Made by a program: the position numbers and the translations under genes. From Rhodopseudomonas telluris (GTDB taxonomy: Bacteria > Pseudomonadota > Alphaproteobacteria > Rhizobiales > Xanthobacteraceae), in assembly GCF_042432815.1 (NCBI RefSeq), contig NZ_JBHLWM010000012.1, positions 62,001-126,000 on the forward strand: a stretch of 64,000 bases of DNA, in the 5' to 3' direction. The notes under the pieces are model-generated. The model was not told the origin of the DNA. It made no database searches and was given only the letters and a program-made list of their open reading frames with translations. Positions within the stretch are counted from its first letter, which is position 1; every line of letters begins with the position of its first letter. Below are positions 38,028-46,752 of the stretch, piece after piece.

Positions 38028-39242
38028 TCAAATCCGCCAGTCGTAGATCCAGCTCTGCCGGCCCATCAGCCGTTCGGCGCCGAGCGCCTGCATCGCGAGG
38101 TCGCGGGCCAGCGCCATCGCTCCGGTGAGGTGATAGATCTTGCCGTTCTGGCGCGCCAGCCGCTGCACACGCGACACGCGTGCGCGCCGTGCCTGGGCGT
38201 AGCGCTGCAGCGACGCGGGCACTGACAGCGGATCGCCTGACGTGCCGGGGCCATGGCTGTCGCCGAGGCACTGCGCCAGCACGGCCGCATCCTCGATCGC
38301 CATGGCGGCGCCCTGCGCCGCGAACGGCAGCATGCCGTGCGCCGCGTCGCCGAGCAGGGCGGTTGCGCCGGCGGTCCAGGCACCGCCATCGGGCATCGCG
38401 AACAGCGCCCAGCGTTTCCAGCTGTCGACGGCCTCGACCAGCAGCCGTGCCGCCGGAGCCCAGCCGGCTGCGGCGAAACGGCTCTGGATTTCATGCGGCT
38501 CACCGGGCGCGCTCCAGCCTTCGCGCTGCCAGTCGTCCGGCACGATCGCCACAAGGTTGACGAGGCGTCCGCCGGAGATCGGATAGACCACGAGGTGAGC
38601 GCCGGGGCCCATCCAGAGTTGCACGCCGCGCAGTGGCTCGCGTTGCGGCAGCGCTGCGGCATCGACCGTGCCGCGCCAGGCGATCAGCCCGCTGAAGTGA
38701 GGCGCGCTGCTCGGAAATAACTGGCTGCGCACCGCCGACCAGATTCCGTCGGCTCCGATCAGCGCCAAGGCCTGCGTATCGCCGCGTGCGCCGTGGCGGC
38801 GGTGGCCGACAGTGATGCCATGCGTATGGCTGACGTAGTCTTCCACGACACAACCGAGCCGCAGCTCGATGGCCGGAGTGGCTTCGGCCTGCGCCCGTAA
38901 CGCGGCCTGCAGATCGGCGCGGTGAAGCACCCAATACGGCGCGCCGGCGCGCGCCGCAGCCTGTTCACCAAGCGGCAGCCGCAGCAAGGCGCGGCCGGTG
39001 CGGGCGCTCATCACCGACACGGCATCGGGCGCGATTGCCCGCGGCGCCAGCCGGTCGGCCAGTCCGAGATCGACCAGCACACGGCTGGCATTCGGGGAGA
39101 TTTGCAGACCGGCGCCGGCTTCCGCCAGCCGCTCGGCCTTTTCCAGCACGATGACCCGAAAGCCCTTCGCGGCGAACGCGAGCGAAGCCGTCAGTCCACC
39201 GATTCCCGCACCTGCAACGACGATGGTGCGGGCCGCCGTCAC
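38028..39242 (-). CDS. FAD-dependent monooxygenase (salicylate hydroxylase-like)
   Basis: A 404-residue class A flavin monooxygenase. GAGIGGLTASLAFAAKG binds FAD, and GDAAHGMLPFAAQGAAMAIEDA is the second FAD motif, with DG in LIGADGIWS. The start is GTG 39242, seven bases after the zf-CHCC stop, so the two are probably co-expressed. Substrates of this family are aromatic acids; 3-hydroxybenzoate- and salicylate-type compounds are typical. Confidence 0.9.
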   Translation of the reverse strand: MTAARTIVVAGAGIGGLTASLAFAAKGFRVIVLEKAERLAEAGAGLQISPNASRVLVDLGLADRLAPRAIAPDAVSVMSARTGRALLRLPLGEQAAARAGAPYWVLHRADLQAALRAQAEATPAIELRLGCVVEDYVSHTHGITVGHRRHGARGDTQALALIGADGIWSAVRSQLFPSSAPHFSGLIAWRGTVDAAALPQREPLRGVQLWMGPGAHLVVYPISGGRLVNLVAIVPDDWQREGWSAPGEPHEIQSRFAAAGWAPAARLLVEAVDSWKRWALFAMPDGGAWTAGATALLGDAAHGMLPFAAQGAAMAIEDAAVLAQCLGDSHGPGTSGDPLSVPASLQRYAQARRARVSRVQRLARQNGKIYHLTGAMALARDLAMQALGAERLMGRQSWIYDWRI

Positions 39243-39249
39243 GGCGCGA

Positions 39250-39495
39250 TCAGGCGACCTTGTCCTTCAGGACGCATTCCGGCGGCCGAGCCTGGCCGGG
39301 GGCGAGATCCGGGGCGTAGCGATACAGCGTCGAGCAGTACGGGCAGATGATCTCGTTGTCGTTGCCGAGGTCGAGAAACACATGCGGATGGTCGAACGGC
39401 GGGTTCGCGCCGACGCACATGAATTCCTTCGAGCCGATCTCGATCATGGCAACACCGGCATCGTTCTGGAAATGTGGAACCACGTGGTCGGACAT
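39250..39495 (-). CDS. zinc-finger (zf-CHCC, NDUFS6-like) protein
   Basis: An 81-residue zinc-finger protein. The ligands are in EFMCVGANPPFDHPHVF and EIICPYCSTLYRY (Cys, His, Cys, Cys). This domain is the bacterial counterpart of the complex I accessory subunit NDUFS6 and is widely conserved in alphaproteobacteria. ATG with GGTGAG upstream. Confidence 0.88.
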   Translation of the reverse strand: MSDHVVPHFQNDAGVAMIEIGSKEFMCVGANPPFDHPHVFLDLGNDNEIICPYCSTLYRYAPDLAPGQARPPECVLKDKVA

Positions 39496-39701
39496 CAGCT
39501 CACCTTTGCTCGCGACGGAGAGGGCACATCACGGTGCAGCGCACCATACCGGCGTCGCGGCATGATTCCTAGAGCGCCTCGACAGGCTTTGCCCGTGGAA
39601 ATTCGACACAATCGCATGATGTTGGAGAAGCCCTTCTTTCGTCGGATCGGTTGTGTCCGAGGTGTGACGCCCCCACATCTGACACGTGAGGGTTGGTTGA
39701 T

Positions 39702-40850
39702 ATGCGTCTGAAGCTGGGCATTGCGAAGGCCGGCATCGCACTCTGCGCGGTTGCGCTGGTGCTGACGTGGCCGCATGCCCAACAAGCTGCGGCGCTTCTT
39801 GCCGCGCAGGACGATCCAGCGCAACTGTCGGAACTGCAACTCTCGGCAGCTTTGCAGCGGGACCCGGGCCTCATCGCACGGCATATCGGCGAAGCGATGG
39901 ATGCCCATGACCCGGAGTTGGCGGATAGTCTGGTGCAGCTTGCCACGACGCGGAACATCGCGTTGCCCGACGACCTCAAGCACCGCGTCGCCGACGCGGT
40001 TGCGGTCGAGCGATCTGCAACCGGCGTCGCGACGCGGTTCGCCACCGGACTGATCACCGGCAAGGCCGAGGATGGGGCCAGCCTGTCCGGTACGGTGGCG
40101 GGCGATCTGTTCGTCTTTGGCGACATCCGCGACGTGGTTCGCGAGGGAAGTAATCTGGCGACCGGCGCCGAGGCCGACCGGCTGGTGCTCGGTCTCGCGG
40201 CGGCCGGAATTGCGATCACCGCCGCCACTTACGTCACGGTCGGAGGCGCGGGGCCGGTGCGCGCCGGGCTGACGATAGTCAAGGACGCCCGCAAGGTCGG
40301 ACGGCTCGGCGAGGGGCTGGCGAGCTGGGCCAGCCGTTCGGCGCGTGAGGTGGTCGATGCGCCGGCGCTGCGCCGGGCCGTGGCGGATGGAACCACCGTT
40401 CGACCCGACAAGACGGTGACGGCCGTGAAGGCCGCGTTTCGGACCGAAAAGGCAGGCGGGCTGATGCGGCTCGCCAAGGATGTCGGCAGGGTCGGCGAGA
40501 AGGCCGGCACGCGCGGCGCGCTCGATACGCTGAAGATCGCCGAGGGCCCCAAGGACGTCGCCCGCGCGGCGCGGCTGGCCGAGTCGAAAGGCAGCCAGAC
40601 CCGCGCCTTCCTCAAGATCCTCGGTCGCGGCGCACTGCTGCTCACGACCGGCGCGTGGAATTTCGCCTGGTGGATCTTCGGCGCGCTGGTGACGCTGTTC
40701 GGCCTCGTCACCTCGCTGAAATCCGGCGTCGAGCGCATGACGCAGAGCTGGATCGACCGCGGCAAGGCTCGCCGCGTCCGACGCCTGCTCGCCGAAGCCA
40801 AACGCGCTCAAGCTGCCGCCTCTACGGGCGGCCTTGCTGCGCCCGTCTAG
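39702..40850 (+). CDS. conserved hypothetical membrane protein
   Basis: A 382-residue protein not recognised by family. It has an N-terminal signal or anchor (LGIAKAGIALCAVALVL), a central hydrophobic pair (LVLGLAAAGIAITAATYVTVGGAGPVRAGL) and a C-terminal hydrophobic segment (ALLLTTGAWNFAWWIFGALVTLFGLVTSL). A basic tail follows. ATG 39702 with GAGGG nine bases away was preferred to TTG 39693. Probably an inner-membrane protein of unknown role. Confidence 0.7.
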   Translation: MRLKLGIAKAGIALCAVALVLTWPHAQQAAALLAAQDDPAQLSELQLSAALQRDPGLIARHIGEAMDAHDPELADSLVQLATTRNIALPDDLKHRVADAVAVERSATGVATRFATGLITGKAEDGASLSGTVAGDLFVFGDIRDVVREGSNLATGAEADRLVLGLAAAGIAITAATYVTVGGAGPVRAGLTIVKDARKVGRLGEGLASWASRSAREVVDAPALRRAVADGTTVRPDKTVTAVKAAFRTEKAGGLMRLAKDVGRVGEKAGTRGALDTLKIAEGPKDVARAARLAESKGSQTRAFLKILGRGALLLTTGAWNFAWWIFGALVTLFGLVTSLKSGVERMTQSWIDRGKARRVRRLLAEAKRAQAAASTGGLAAPV

Positions 40851-40898
40851 CGAGATCACGGCTTCGAGCGGAAAAAATGCGCTGTTTGCCTCACAATC

Positions 40899-40988
40899 GT
40901 CATTGCGACGGGCGAAGCGACGAAGCAATCCATTGTCCCCGATGCACCTTGCGTGGTTCCGGATTGTTTCGCCGTCGGCTCGCCGTGA
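40899..40988. repeat. intergenic palindromic repeat, family A, decayed copy 3
   Basis: The left arm GTCATTGCGACGGGCGAAGCGACGAAGCAATCC is intact, but the right arm has drifted (GGATTGTTTCGCCGTCGGCTCGCCGTGAAT). A degenerate member of family A. Confidence 0.6.
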
Positions 40989-41106
40989 ATCGGCGGCGGC
41001 GTCAAGTTCTCACCCGACGGTCGCCACGTCCTGTCGTCTCGCCTGAGTTCGTCGTTTCGATCTTCATCAACTAACACCCCTCCCGCTCACAACATCCGGA
41101 CACTTC

Positions 41107-41862
41107 ATGCCGAGCTTCGATCACGGCGGAATCGACATCGCGTATCTCGACGACGGCGAGGGTGAGCCGATCGTGCTGGTCCACGGCTTCGCGTCCAACA
41201 AAAACGTCAACTGGGTGTATCCGTCCTGGCTGTCGGAGTTGAAGCGAGCGGGCCGCCGCGTCGTCGCGCTCGACAATCGCGGCCATGGCGAGTCTGCCAA
41301 GCTGTACGATCCGGCCGACTACCAACTCGCCAAGATGGCGGACGACGTCGCTGCGCTGATGGATCATCTGTCGATTCCGCGTGCCGATCTGATGGGCTAT
41401 TCGATGGGCGCGCGGATCAGCGCCAATCTGGCGCTGCGCATGCCGCAGCGCGTGCGCTCGGTCGTGCTCGGCGGCCTTGGCATGGGGCTGTTGAGTAACG
41501 AAGGGCGTCCCGGCGAGAACGTCGCGCAGGCCCTGCTGGCGCCGTCGCTCGACGACGTCACCGATCCGGTCGGTCGGACGTTCCGCGCCTTCGCCGATCA
41601 GACCCGGTCCGATCACGCCGCGCTGGCGGCGTGCATGCGCGGGTCGCGCGGACTGATGAGCCGGGAGGATGCGGCGGCGATCGCGGTGCCGGTGCTGATT
41701 GCGGTCGGCACCGACGACGATGTCGCCGGGTCGGCGCACGAACTCAGCGGCATCATTCCCGGCTCCGAGGTGCTCGACATTCCGCGCCGCGACCACATGC
41801 GCGCGGTCGGCGACCGCGTTTACAAGGAAGGCGTGGTGCGTTTTCTGCAGAGCCGACCGTGA
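41107..41862 (+). CDS. alpha/beta hydrolase
   Basis: A 251-residue alpha/beta hydrolase fold enzyme. VLVHGFASNK forms the oxyanion HG, GYSMGAR carries the nucleophile Ser, VGTDDDVAG the acid, and the RRDHMRAVGD His completes the triad. No signal peptide. Esterase or lactonase activity is likely; substrate unknown. Confidence 0.9.
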   Translation: MPSFDHGGIDIAYLDDGEGEPIVLVHGFASNKNVNWVYPSWLSELKRAGRRVVALDNRGHGESAKLYDPADYQLAKMADDVAALMDHLSIPRADLMGYSMGARISANLALRMPQRVRSVVLGGLGMGLLSNEGRPGENVAQALLAPSLDDVTDPVGRTFRAFADQTRSDHAALAACMRGSRGLMSREDAAAIAVPVLIAVGTDDDVAGSAHELSGIIPGSEVLDIPRRDHMRAVGDRVYKEGVVRFLQSRP

Positions 41863-42072
41863 CGCCGGGCGGCCCGAGTTGAAGTCGCCGCGGCGCTCCC
41901 CACTTCAAGATCTGCAACTTTGGCGGGGTGATCGCCCGGCGTTCCGCGAATATTCCCGTAGATCAACGGCTTAGCAGGGCGGTGGTGCGTTCCGCCGGTC
42001 GGCTTCAGCCGCCGCGACAGGCCCGGCCCCGGCGTGCTATAGTGACCGACAGACGAGATCGAGAGAGCCGGC

Positions 42073-42900
42073 ATGGTGATGCATCAGGTCAATCCGCAGA
42101 CTGCAACGCTGACGACGCTCGATCCGATCTGGGAGCGGGTCCGCAGCGAAGCTGAGGATATCGTTCGCCGCGAGCCGGAGCTCGCCTCCTTCATCTATGC
42201 CAGCGTGCTGCATCACGACCGGCTCGAAGACGCGGTGGTGCATCGCGTGGCAGAGCGCCTCGATCACTCGGCGCTGTCCGGCGATCTGATCCGCCAGACC
42301 TTCGAGGAAGCGCTGCGCGACCAGCCCGATATCGGCAACGCGTTCCGCGCCGACATGGTGGCGATCTTCGATCGCGATCCGGCGACTTCGCGCTTCATCG
42401 ATCCGCTTCTGTACTACAAGGGCTTCCACGCCATCCAGACGCATCGACTGGGGCACTGGCTGCATCTGCGCGGGCGCAAGGATTTCGCGCTGTATCTGCA
42501 GAGCCGCGCCTCGGCGGTGTTCCAGACCGATATCAACCCGGCCGCGAAGATCGGCCGCGGCATCTTCCTCGACCATGCGACCGGCCTCGTCGTCGGTGAG
42601 ACCGCGGTGATCGAGGACGATGTCTCGATCCTGCACGGCGTGACGCTCGGCGGCACCGGCAAGGAGCACGAGGACCGCCACCCGAAGATCCGCCGCGGCG
42701 TGATGATCGGCGCCGGCGCAAAGATCCTCGGCAATATCGAAGTCGGGCACTGCGCGCGCATCGCCGCCGGTTCGGTGGTGCTGAAGACGGTGCCGCACAA
42801 CATGACCGTCGCCGGCGTGCCGGCCAAGGTGGTGGGCGAGGCGGGCTGCGCCGAACCGTCGCGCACCATGGATCAGATGCTCAACGCGATCGGTTTGTGA
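42073..42900 (+). CDS. cysE: serine O-acetyltransferase
   Basis: A 275-residue enzyme that makes O-acetylserine for cysteine synthesis. The N-terminal helical SATase domain (WERVRSEAEDIVRREPEL to DPLLYYKGFHAIQTHRLGHWL) precedes a left-handed hexapeptide beta-helix (AAKIGRGIFLDHATGLVVGE, GVTLGGTGKEHEDRHPKI). The C-terminal DQMLNAIGL is the tail that binds cysteine synthase and mediates feedback control. Confidence 0.95.
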   Translation: MVMHQVNPQTATLTTLDPIWERVRSEAEDIVRREPELASFIYASVLHHDRLEDAVVHRVAERLDHSALSGDLIRQTFEEALRDQPDIGNAFRADMVAIFDRDPATSRFIDPLLYYKGFHAIQTHRLGHWLHLRGRKDFALYLQSRASAVFQTDINPAAKIGRGIFLDHATGLVVGETAVIEDDVSILHGVTLGGTGKEHEDRHPKIRRGVMIGAGAKILGNIEVGHCARIAAGSVVLKTVPHNMTVAGVPAKVVGEAGCAEPSRTMDQMLNAIGL

Positions 42901-43071
42901 CCGTCGGAATTGCCCGTGAACATCGCCGCGAATGCGGTTCGCAACTCGTCGCGAGGGGTTGCGGCGCGCGGCTCGAAAACGTACTGACGGCGGCCTTGTT
43001 TGCAGCGATCGCCGGGCGGATGATCCGGCCCGCGTCGCTCCGGAAGCCATTGTTCTAGATTGGAGATCACC

Positions 43072-43287
43072 GTGGACGTTCAGGAAGTCAGAAAGCTCGA
43101 TGCCTATCTCAAGAAGGTGTTCGGCAATCCGAAAATCCGCGTGGTGCCGCGGCCCAAGAAGGACGATTCCGCCGAAGTGTATATCGGCGAGGAATTCGTC
43201 GGCGTGCTGTTCGTCGACGACGAGGACGACGATCGCTCGTTCCAGTTCCAGATGGCGATCCTGGAAGACGATCTCGCCGACGTGTGA
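43072..43287 (+). CDS. DUF3126 family protein
   Basis: A 71-residue acidic protein typical of alphaproteobacteria, of unknown function. Core: KLDAYLKKVFGNPKIRVVPRP, then a negatively charged VDDEDDDRSFQFQMAILEDDL. GTG 43072 was chosen because GGAG lies six bases upstream and the family starts MDVQEV; an in-frame TTG at 43060 would place that SD inside the gene. Confidence 0.88.
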   Translation: MDVQEVRKLDAYLKKVFGNPKIRVVPRPKKDDSAEVYIGEEFVGVLFVDDEDDDRSFQFQMAILEDDLADV

Positions 43288-43366
43288 GATCGGCGCGCGT
43301 TCGCAGTCGACTTGTGAGCAGGCGATTGGCTAGCGGGCGCGAGCAGCGCATAAGCTGCTGAACTCC

Positions 43367-43444
43367 GTCATTGCGAGGAGCGAAGCGACGAAGCAATCCA
43401 ACTCGGTGCTTGGTGCTGGATTGCTTCGCTTCGCTCGCAATGAC
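43367..43444. repeat. intergenic palindromic repeat, family A, copy 4
   Basis: GTCATTGCGAGGAGCGAAGC and GCTTCGCTCGCAATGAC form an almost perfect 78-base palindrome between converging genes (DUF3126 and a membrane protein). It could terminate both. Confidence 0.87.
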
Positions 43445-43460
43445 GAGCGCGCACGCACTG

Positions 43461-44168
43461 CTACCCGCGCACGGCGTGGAGTTGCGCGGTGAGGCGGTCG
43501 ATCGCGGTGGCGACGTCGCGCCAGTCCTTCAGCCACTGCCGGGGAAACCGGAAGGTGAGGTCGGCGCCGTCGATGCGGCGTTCGCTGATGCACATGCCGG
43601 GCGTCTGCCGGTCCCGGGTGCAGCGCGCCGCGAGTTGCGGCTCTCCCGCAGTGATCAGGTCCTCGGCGCTGTATGGCGATCCTTCGACGAACGGCCGGAC
43701 GGTCAGCCCGTCGTCGAGCTGCTGCGACGACGGCGCCAGATAGCGCGGATAGATCGTCCGCAGCCGCGTCTCCGGCGCCAGCGCATCGTGATGGGCGGCG
43801 ATCGAGACGAAGATGCGATCGATCGGATGAAACTCCTCGACGTCGTCCGGGGTCGCCCGTTTCGGCTTCTCCGGCGGCGCCAGCGACGGATAGACGAAGT
43901 TGAGATCGACGCGCTCCTGCGGTCCCGAATGGCGCTGGAACTTCACCCGGAATGCCTTGGTGGGCACGTTGAACAGGGTGTCGCCGATGCTCACCGGCGT
44001 GCGGTCGGGATCGCCCACCGGTTGCGCCCGCCAGGTCGGCCACAGCAGGTAGGCCACGGCCAGGATCGAGAGGAGCGAGATCGTGCTGCCGATCGCGACC
44101 GGCATACGATAGCCGCGCCGGCCACCGGGACGGGCAGGGCGAACGGACGCTGACGAAACCGAACTCAT
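43461..44168 (-). CDS. hypothetical single-pass membrane protein
   Basis: A 235-residue protein not recognised. A basic N-terminus leads to one hydrophobic helix near residues 25-45 (VAIGSTISLLSILAVAYLLW), followed by a periplasmic domain. Notable are PIDRIFVSIAAHHDALAPETRL and ARCTRDRQTPGMCISERRIDGADLTFRFP, where two Cys may pair. Probably anchored with the domain in the periplasm. Confidence 0.7.
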   Translation of the reverse strand: MSSVSSASVRPARPGGRRGYRMPVAIGSTISLLSILAVAYLLWPTWRAQPVGDPDRTPVSIGDTLFNVPTKAFRVKFQRHSGPQERVDLNFVYPSLAPPEKPKRATPDDVEEFHPIDRIFVSIAAHHDALAPETRLRTIYPRYLAPSSQQLDDGLTVRPFVEGSPYSAEDLITAGEPQLAARCTRDRQTPGMCISERRIDGADLTFRFPRQWLKDWRDVATAIDRLTAQLHAVRG

Positions 44169-44354
44169 TGCAGACTGAACCCGAAGACCGACCGGACCAC
44201 ACGGCTTTGCGCCGCGGCGACGGCGCTGTCGCGGCGCACGCGTGCTATCCCTCGCACGCCCGCGTTAACCCAAACTTAACGATGCGATGGCGATCCGCCC
44301 GGCTTTTTGCGACACCAGTCCGGCTGGAGAGTTGCCGGAGCGGGGCCGTTGCCG

Positions 44355-44693
44355 ATGTCGCCTGAAGCATTCAACAATCTGTTCTCGTTGCTGATCGGGT
44401 TCGCCGTCGCGGGCGCGCTCGCCAGTGGCTATCAGGCGATGGTGCGGCGGCCGGCGGGGTTCGGCCTGCTCCAGCAGGGGGTGGTGGCGCAGAGCTTCGC
44501 GGCGATCCCGTTCCTGATGTTCGCCGCGCCCTTCATCATCATGCGCAACACGCTGCTCGGGCCCCGTATCCCGGAGAGGCCGCGTCGCCGCGCGGAATTC
44601 GTCATGCTGGCGACCGTGCTGGCCGGCACCTGGAGCATGATGTCCGGCACGGTGCTGCTGATGGGGCTGCACGCGGTCGGCGTCATCACCTGA
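44355..44693 (+). CDS. small conserved membrane protein
   Basis: A 112-residue protein with three hydrophobic segments (LLIGFAVAGALASGY, AAIPFLMFAAPFIIM, LATVLAGTWSMMSGTVLLMGLHAVGVI). ATG 44355 begins the conserved-looking part; an upstream TTG would add 16 polar residues. Function unknown. Confidence 0.68.
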   Translation: MSPEAFNNLFSLLIGFAVAGALASGYQAMVRRPAGFGLLQQGVVAQSFAAIPFLMFAAPFIIMRNTLLGPRIPERPRRRAEFVMLATVLAGTWSMMSGTVLLMGLHAVGVIT

Positions 44694-44751
44694 AAACATT
44701 TGCCCTCGGCGGTTCGCGTTGCCATGACTGGTCGGGCAACAGGAGACCGAG

Positions 44752-45282
44752 ATGGCGATCTACGAGCTGGACGGCAACAAGCCTGATCTTCCGCAGGATG
44801 GAAACTACTTCATCGCCGACACCGCGTCGGTGATCGGCAAGGTGCGGCTGCATCCGTCGGCCAGCGTCTGGTTCGGCGCGGTGCTGCGCGGCGACAACGA
44901 GTGGATCGACGTCGGCGAGGGCTCCAACGTCCAGGACGGCTCGACCTGCCACACCGATCCCGGTTTTCCGCTGACCATCGGCAAGAACTGCACGATCGGC
45001 CACAACGTCATTTTGCACGGCTGCAGTATTGCCGACAACGTGTTGGTCGGCATGGGCTCGATCGTGATGAACGGCGCCAAGCTGGCGAGCGGGTGCGTGG
45101 TCGGCGCCGGTGCGGTGATCACCGAAGGCAAATCGTTTCCGGAGAACTCGCTGATCCTCGGCGCGCCCGCCAAGGTCGCGCGGACGCTGACGCCCGAGCA
45201 GGTCAAGGCGATGCTGATGGGCGCGGGTTTTTATGTGGCCAATGGCCAGCGTTACGCCAAGGGCCTGAAGAAGATCGGCTGA
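44752..45282 (+). CDS. gamma-class carbonic anhydrase-like protein
   Basis: A 176-residue left-handed beta-helix protein. VLRGDNEWIDVGEGSNVQDGSTCHTDPG and GHNVILHGCSIADNVLVGMGS carry the two-His side of the metal site and the hexapeptide turns. VVGAGAVITEGKSFPENSLILGAPAKVAR is the usual C-terminal turn. It belongs to the YrdA/PaaY-like branch, in which carbonic anhydrase activity is variable. Confidence 0.9.
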   Translation: MAIYELDGNKPDLPQDGNYFIADTASVIGKVRLHPSASVWFGAVLRGDNEWIDVGEGSNVQDGSTCHTDPGFPLTIGKNCTIGHNVILHGCSIADNVLVGMGSIVMNGAKLASGCVVGAGAVITEGKSFPENSLILGAPAKVARTLTPEQVKAMLMGAGFYVANGQRYAKGLKKIG

Positions 45283-45289
45283 CGTAGTA

Positions 45290-45316
45290 CGGCGCTGCCG
45301 GTTTACGGCAGCGCCG
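45290..45316. terminator. bidirectional hairpin between convergent genes
   Basis: A perfect 11-bp stem CGGCGCTGCCG / CGGCAGCGCCG with the loop GTTTA lies between the carbonic anhydrase-like gene and the convergent 52-residue gene. It lacks a T-run on either side, so it may block transcription weakly or protect 3' ends. Confidence 0.6.
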
Positions 45317-45339
45317 AGAAGGACGAAAAGCGCCGCCGA

Positions 45340-45498
45340 TCAGCCTTCAGATTCGTTCGCCTCGACGGCCGTGGCGATCCGCTCGTGACCCGCGGCCCAC
45401 AGCGCGTAGTCCTCGGTGCCTTCGGCAAATGGATTGGCCTCAGCGGGGATGTTCTCGCGTGCTGCGCGCGCGCCGAGTTCAAACGGATCGTCTGCCAT
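45340..45498 (-). CDS. small protein with ribosome modulation factor-like motif
   Basis: A 52-residue acidic protein. The pattern GARAARENIPAEANPF...YALWAAGHERI resembles the RMF-type motif (G-x2-A, N-P-[FY], W-x2-G-[WH]) seen in short alphaproteobacterial proteins. RMF dimerises ribosomes in stationary phase. The resemblance is limited and unlike E. coli RMF it is acidic. ATG 45498 follows AAGGACC. Confidence 0.6.
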   Translation of the reverse strand: MADDPFELGARAARENIPAEANPFAEGTEDYALWAAGHERIATAVEANESEG

Positions 45499-45512
45499 CG
45501 TTGGTGGTCCTT

Positions 45513-45734
45513 TCAGTGCTTGCCGCGGTGCCGGTCGGCTGCCGCGCGCTTTGACGGTTTGGCCGCCCGTGCGCTCTTCTTCAGCGCATCCTGCAGGTCG
45601 ATCGGTATGCCGTGCTTCTTCAGAAGATCGGCGAAAGCCTCGTCGGCAAGCTCCTGCAGCGTGGCCATGCGGTCGCGGCCGAGCTGCGTGAGCTTGTCGA
45701 AGGTGTACTCGTCGAATCCGATCAGCTTGCGCAT
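45513..45734 (-). CDS. small basic hypothetical protein
   Basis: A 73-residue protein starting MRKLIGFDEYTFDKL. The N-terminal half (beta strand then two helices, LGRDRMATLQELADEAFADLLKKHG) is reminiscent of ribbon-helix-helix DNA-binding proteins. The tail is Lys/Arg-rich. It lies 14 bases upstream of the RMF-like gene and is likely cotranscribed. Function not known. Confidence 0.6.
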   Translation of the reverse strand: MRKLIGFDEYTFDKLTQLGRDRMATLQELADEAFADLLKKHGIPIDLQDALKKSARAAKPSKRAAADRHRGKH

Positions 45735-45917
45735 AGGGCTCTCCCGCAATCACAAGCGCTCGCCGGCGTCATTCGTTCCGCGACGCGCGCGGTGGCCGCA
45801 GTGCTGCGCCCAGTCGCGCAGATTTGAAACGGCGAAAGCGCGGATTGCCGAACAAACTGCGGCAGGAGGGCGCATGCTCGCGAGCGGGGCGGGGATCGTG
45901 CGGAATGGAGTTGGAAG

Positions 45918-46304
45918 ATGATGAGGAAGGCGATCGTTGCGTTCTCGGTGGCAGCGCTGGCCGCATTGGCGGCACCGACTGCGGCTTCAGCGCGGGGCGG
46001 CTTCGGCGGCTGGCATGGCGGCGGCTGGCATGGTGGAGGCTGGCACGGCGGAGGTTGGCATGGCGGCTGGCGCGGCGGTGGCTGGCGCGGTCCGGGGTGG
46101 GGCGCAGTGGGCGTTGGCATCGGCCTCGGCCTCGCGGCGCCGTACGCATGGGGCGGCTATGGCTACGGCTACCCGGCCTACTACAGCGGCTACGGTTACA
46201 GCTATCCGGCCGCGTCCTATTACGATGACGGCTGCTATCTGCAGCGGCAGCGTGTCTGGACGTCCTACGGCTGGCGCTGGCGGCGCGTGGAAGTCTGTTA
46301 CTGA
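45918..46304 (+). CDS. secreted glycine/tryptophan/histidine-rich repeat protein
   Basis: A 128-residue exported protein. The signal peptide is KAIVAFSVAALAALAAPTAASA. Tandem GGGWH repeats follow (residues ~33-60, four near copies, then GGWRGGGWRG), then a Tyr/Gly-rich stretch (GGYGYGYPAYYSGYGYSY). The C-terminus YLQRQRVWTSYGWRWRRVEVCY has two Cys near its ends. Similar short proteins are common in Bradyrhizobium; the repeats could bind metal. Role unknown. Confidence 0.75.
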   Translation: MMRKAIVAFSVAALAALAAPTAASARGGFGGWHGGGWHGGGWHGGGWHGGWRGGGWRGPGWGAVGVGIGLGLAAPYAWGGYGYGYPAYYSGYGYSYPAASYYDDGCYLQRQRVWTSYGWRWRRVEVCY

Positions 46305-46363
46305 GCGTGCTGACGAAGGCGGGTGCTACGGCGACCGAAGCCGCGCGACTGGCCAGCCTCTGG

Positions 46364-46393
46364 CTCCGGTTCTGACGAGCTCCAGAACCGGAG
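46364..46393 (+). terminator. hairpin terminator after the Gly-rich gene
   Basis: CTCCGGTTCTG and CAGAACCGGAG form a perfect 11-bp stem with an 8-base loop, 60 bases after the stop codon. The following CGGGCTTCG is only weakly T-rich. Confidence 0.55.
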
Positions 46394-46691
46394 CGGGCTT
46401 CGATCGCGCCGCAATCCGATTAGCTCAGTCCCGGATCTGCGGGCTCTCACGCTCTCCCGGCGATTGCGCAAAGCGACCTGAGTGAGTGGGGGGCAGTGGC
46501 CGCTATGAGCCCCGCGTCCCCCGCGGTCGCGGCCGTACCCGGGCCCTTCTCATGCGTAAAAGCCTGCAGCGGGAATCGCGTCCGTTGCTCGGACGCGTCC
46601 GTTGGTGTCGCTGGTGCCCACGACCATCTGTCGCCAGCGAAGTGTCGTGACGCGCAAGAGCGTTGAAGCCATGCACCCCCTTAAACAGGAA

Positions 46692-46719
46692 AACCTCCGG
46701 CGGGGCATCGCCGGAGGTT
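46692..46719 (-). terminator. porin rho-independent terminator
   Basis: On the minus strand AACCTCCGGCG and CGCCGGAGGTT pair perfectly (11 bp, loop of six) and are followed by TTTTCCTGTTT. It lies 34 bases past the porin stop codon. Confidence 0.88.
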
Positions 46720-46752
46720 CCTGGAGGTTTACATGGATCCTTTCGTCGTTGT

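Larger units (their letters stand above)
46305..46752. other. 448-base intergenic region with two terminators
   Basis: No gene supported. It holds the hairpin at 46364-46393 after the Gly-rich gene and the porin terminator at 46692-46719. The middle has only short Arg/Pro-rich frames. Confidence 0.5.

Noticed and set aside
45498..45753. Single fused gene covering 45340-45753
   Set aside because: The frame upstream of 45498 is Arg/Ala-rich shadow of the 73-residue gene, and AAGGACC before ATG 45498 supports two genes.
46010..46090. Short tandem DNA repeats as a possible CRISPR or VNTR
   Set aside because: They encode GGGWH units in frame and there are no spacers, so they are coding repeats.
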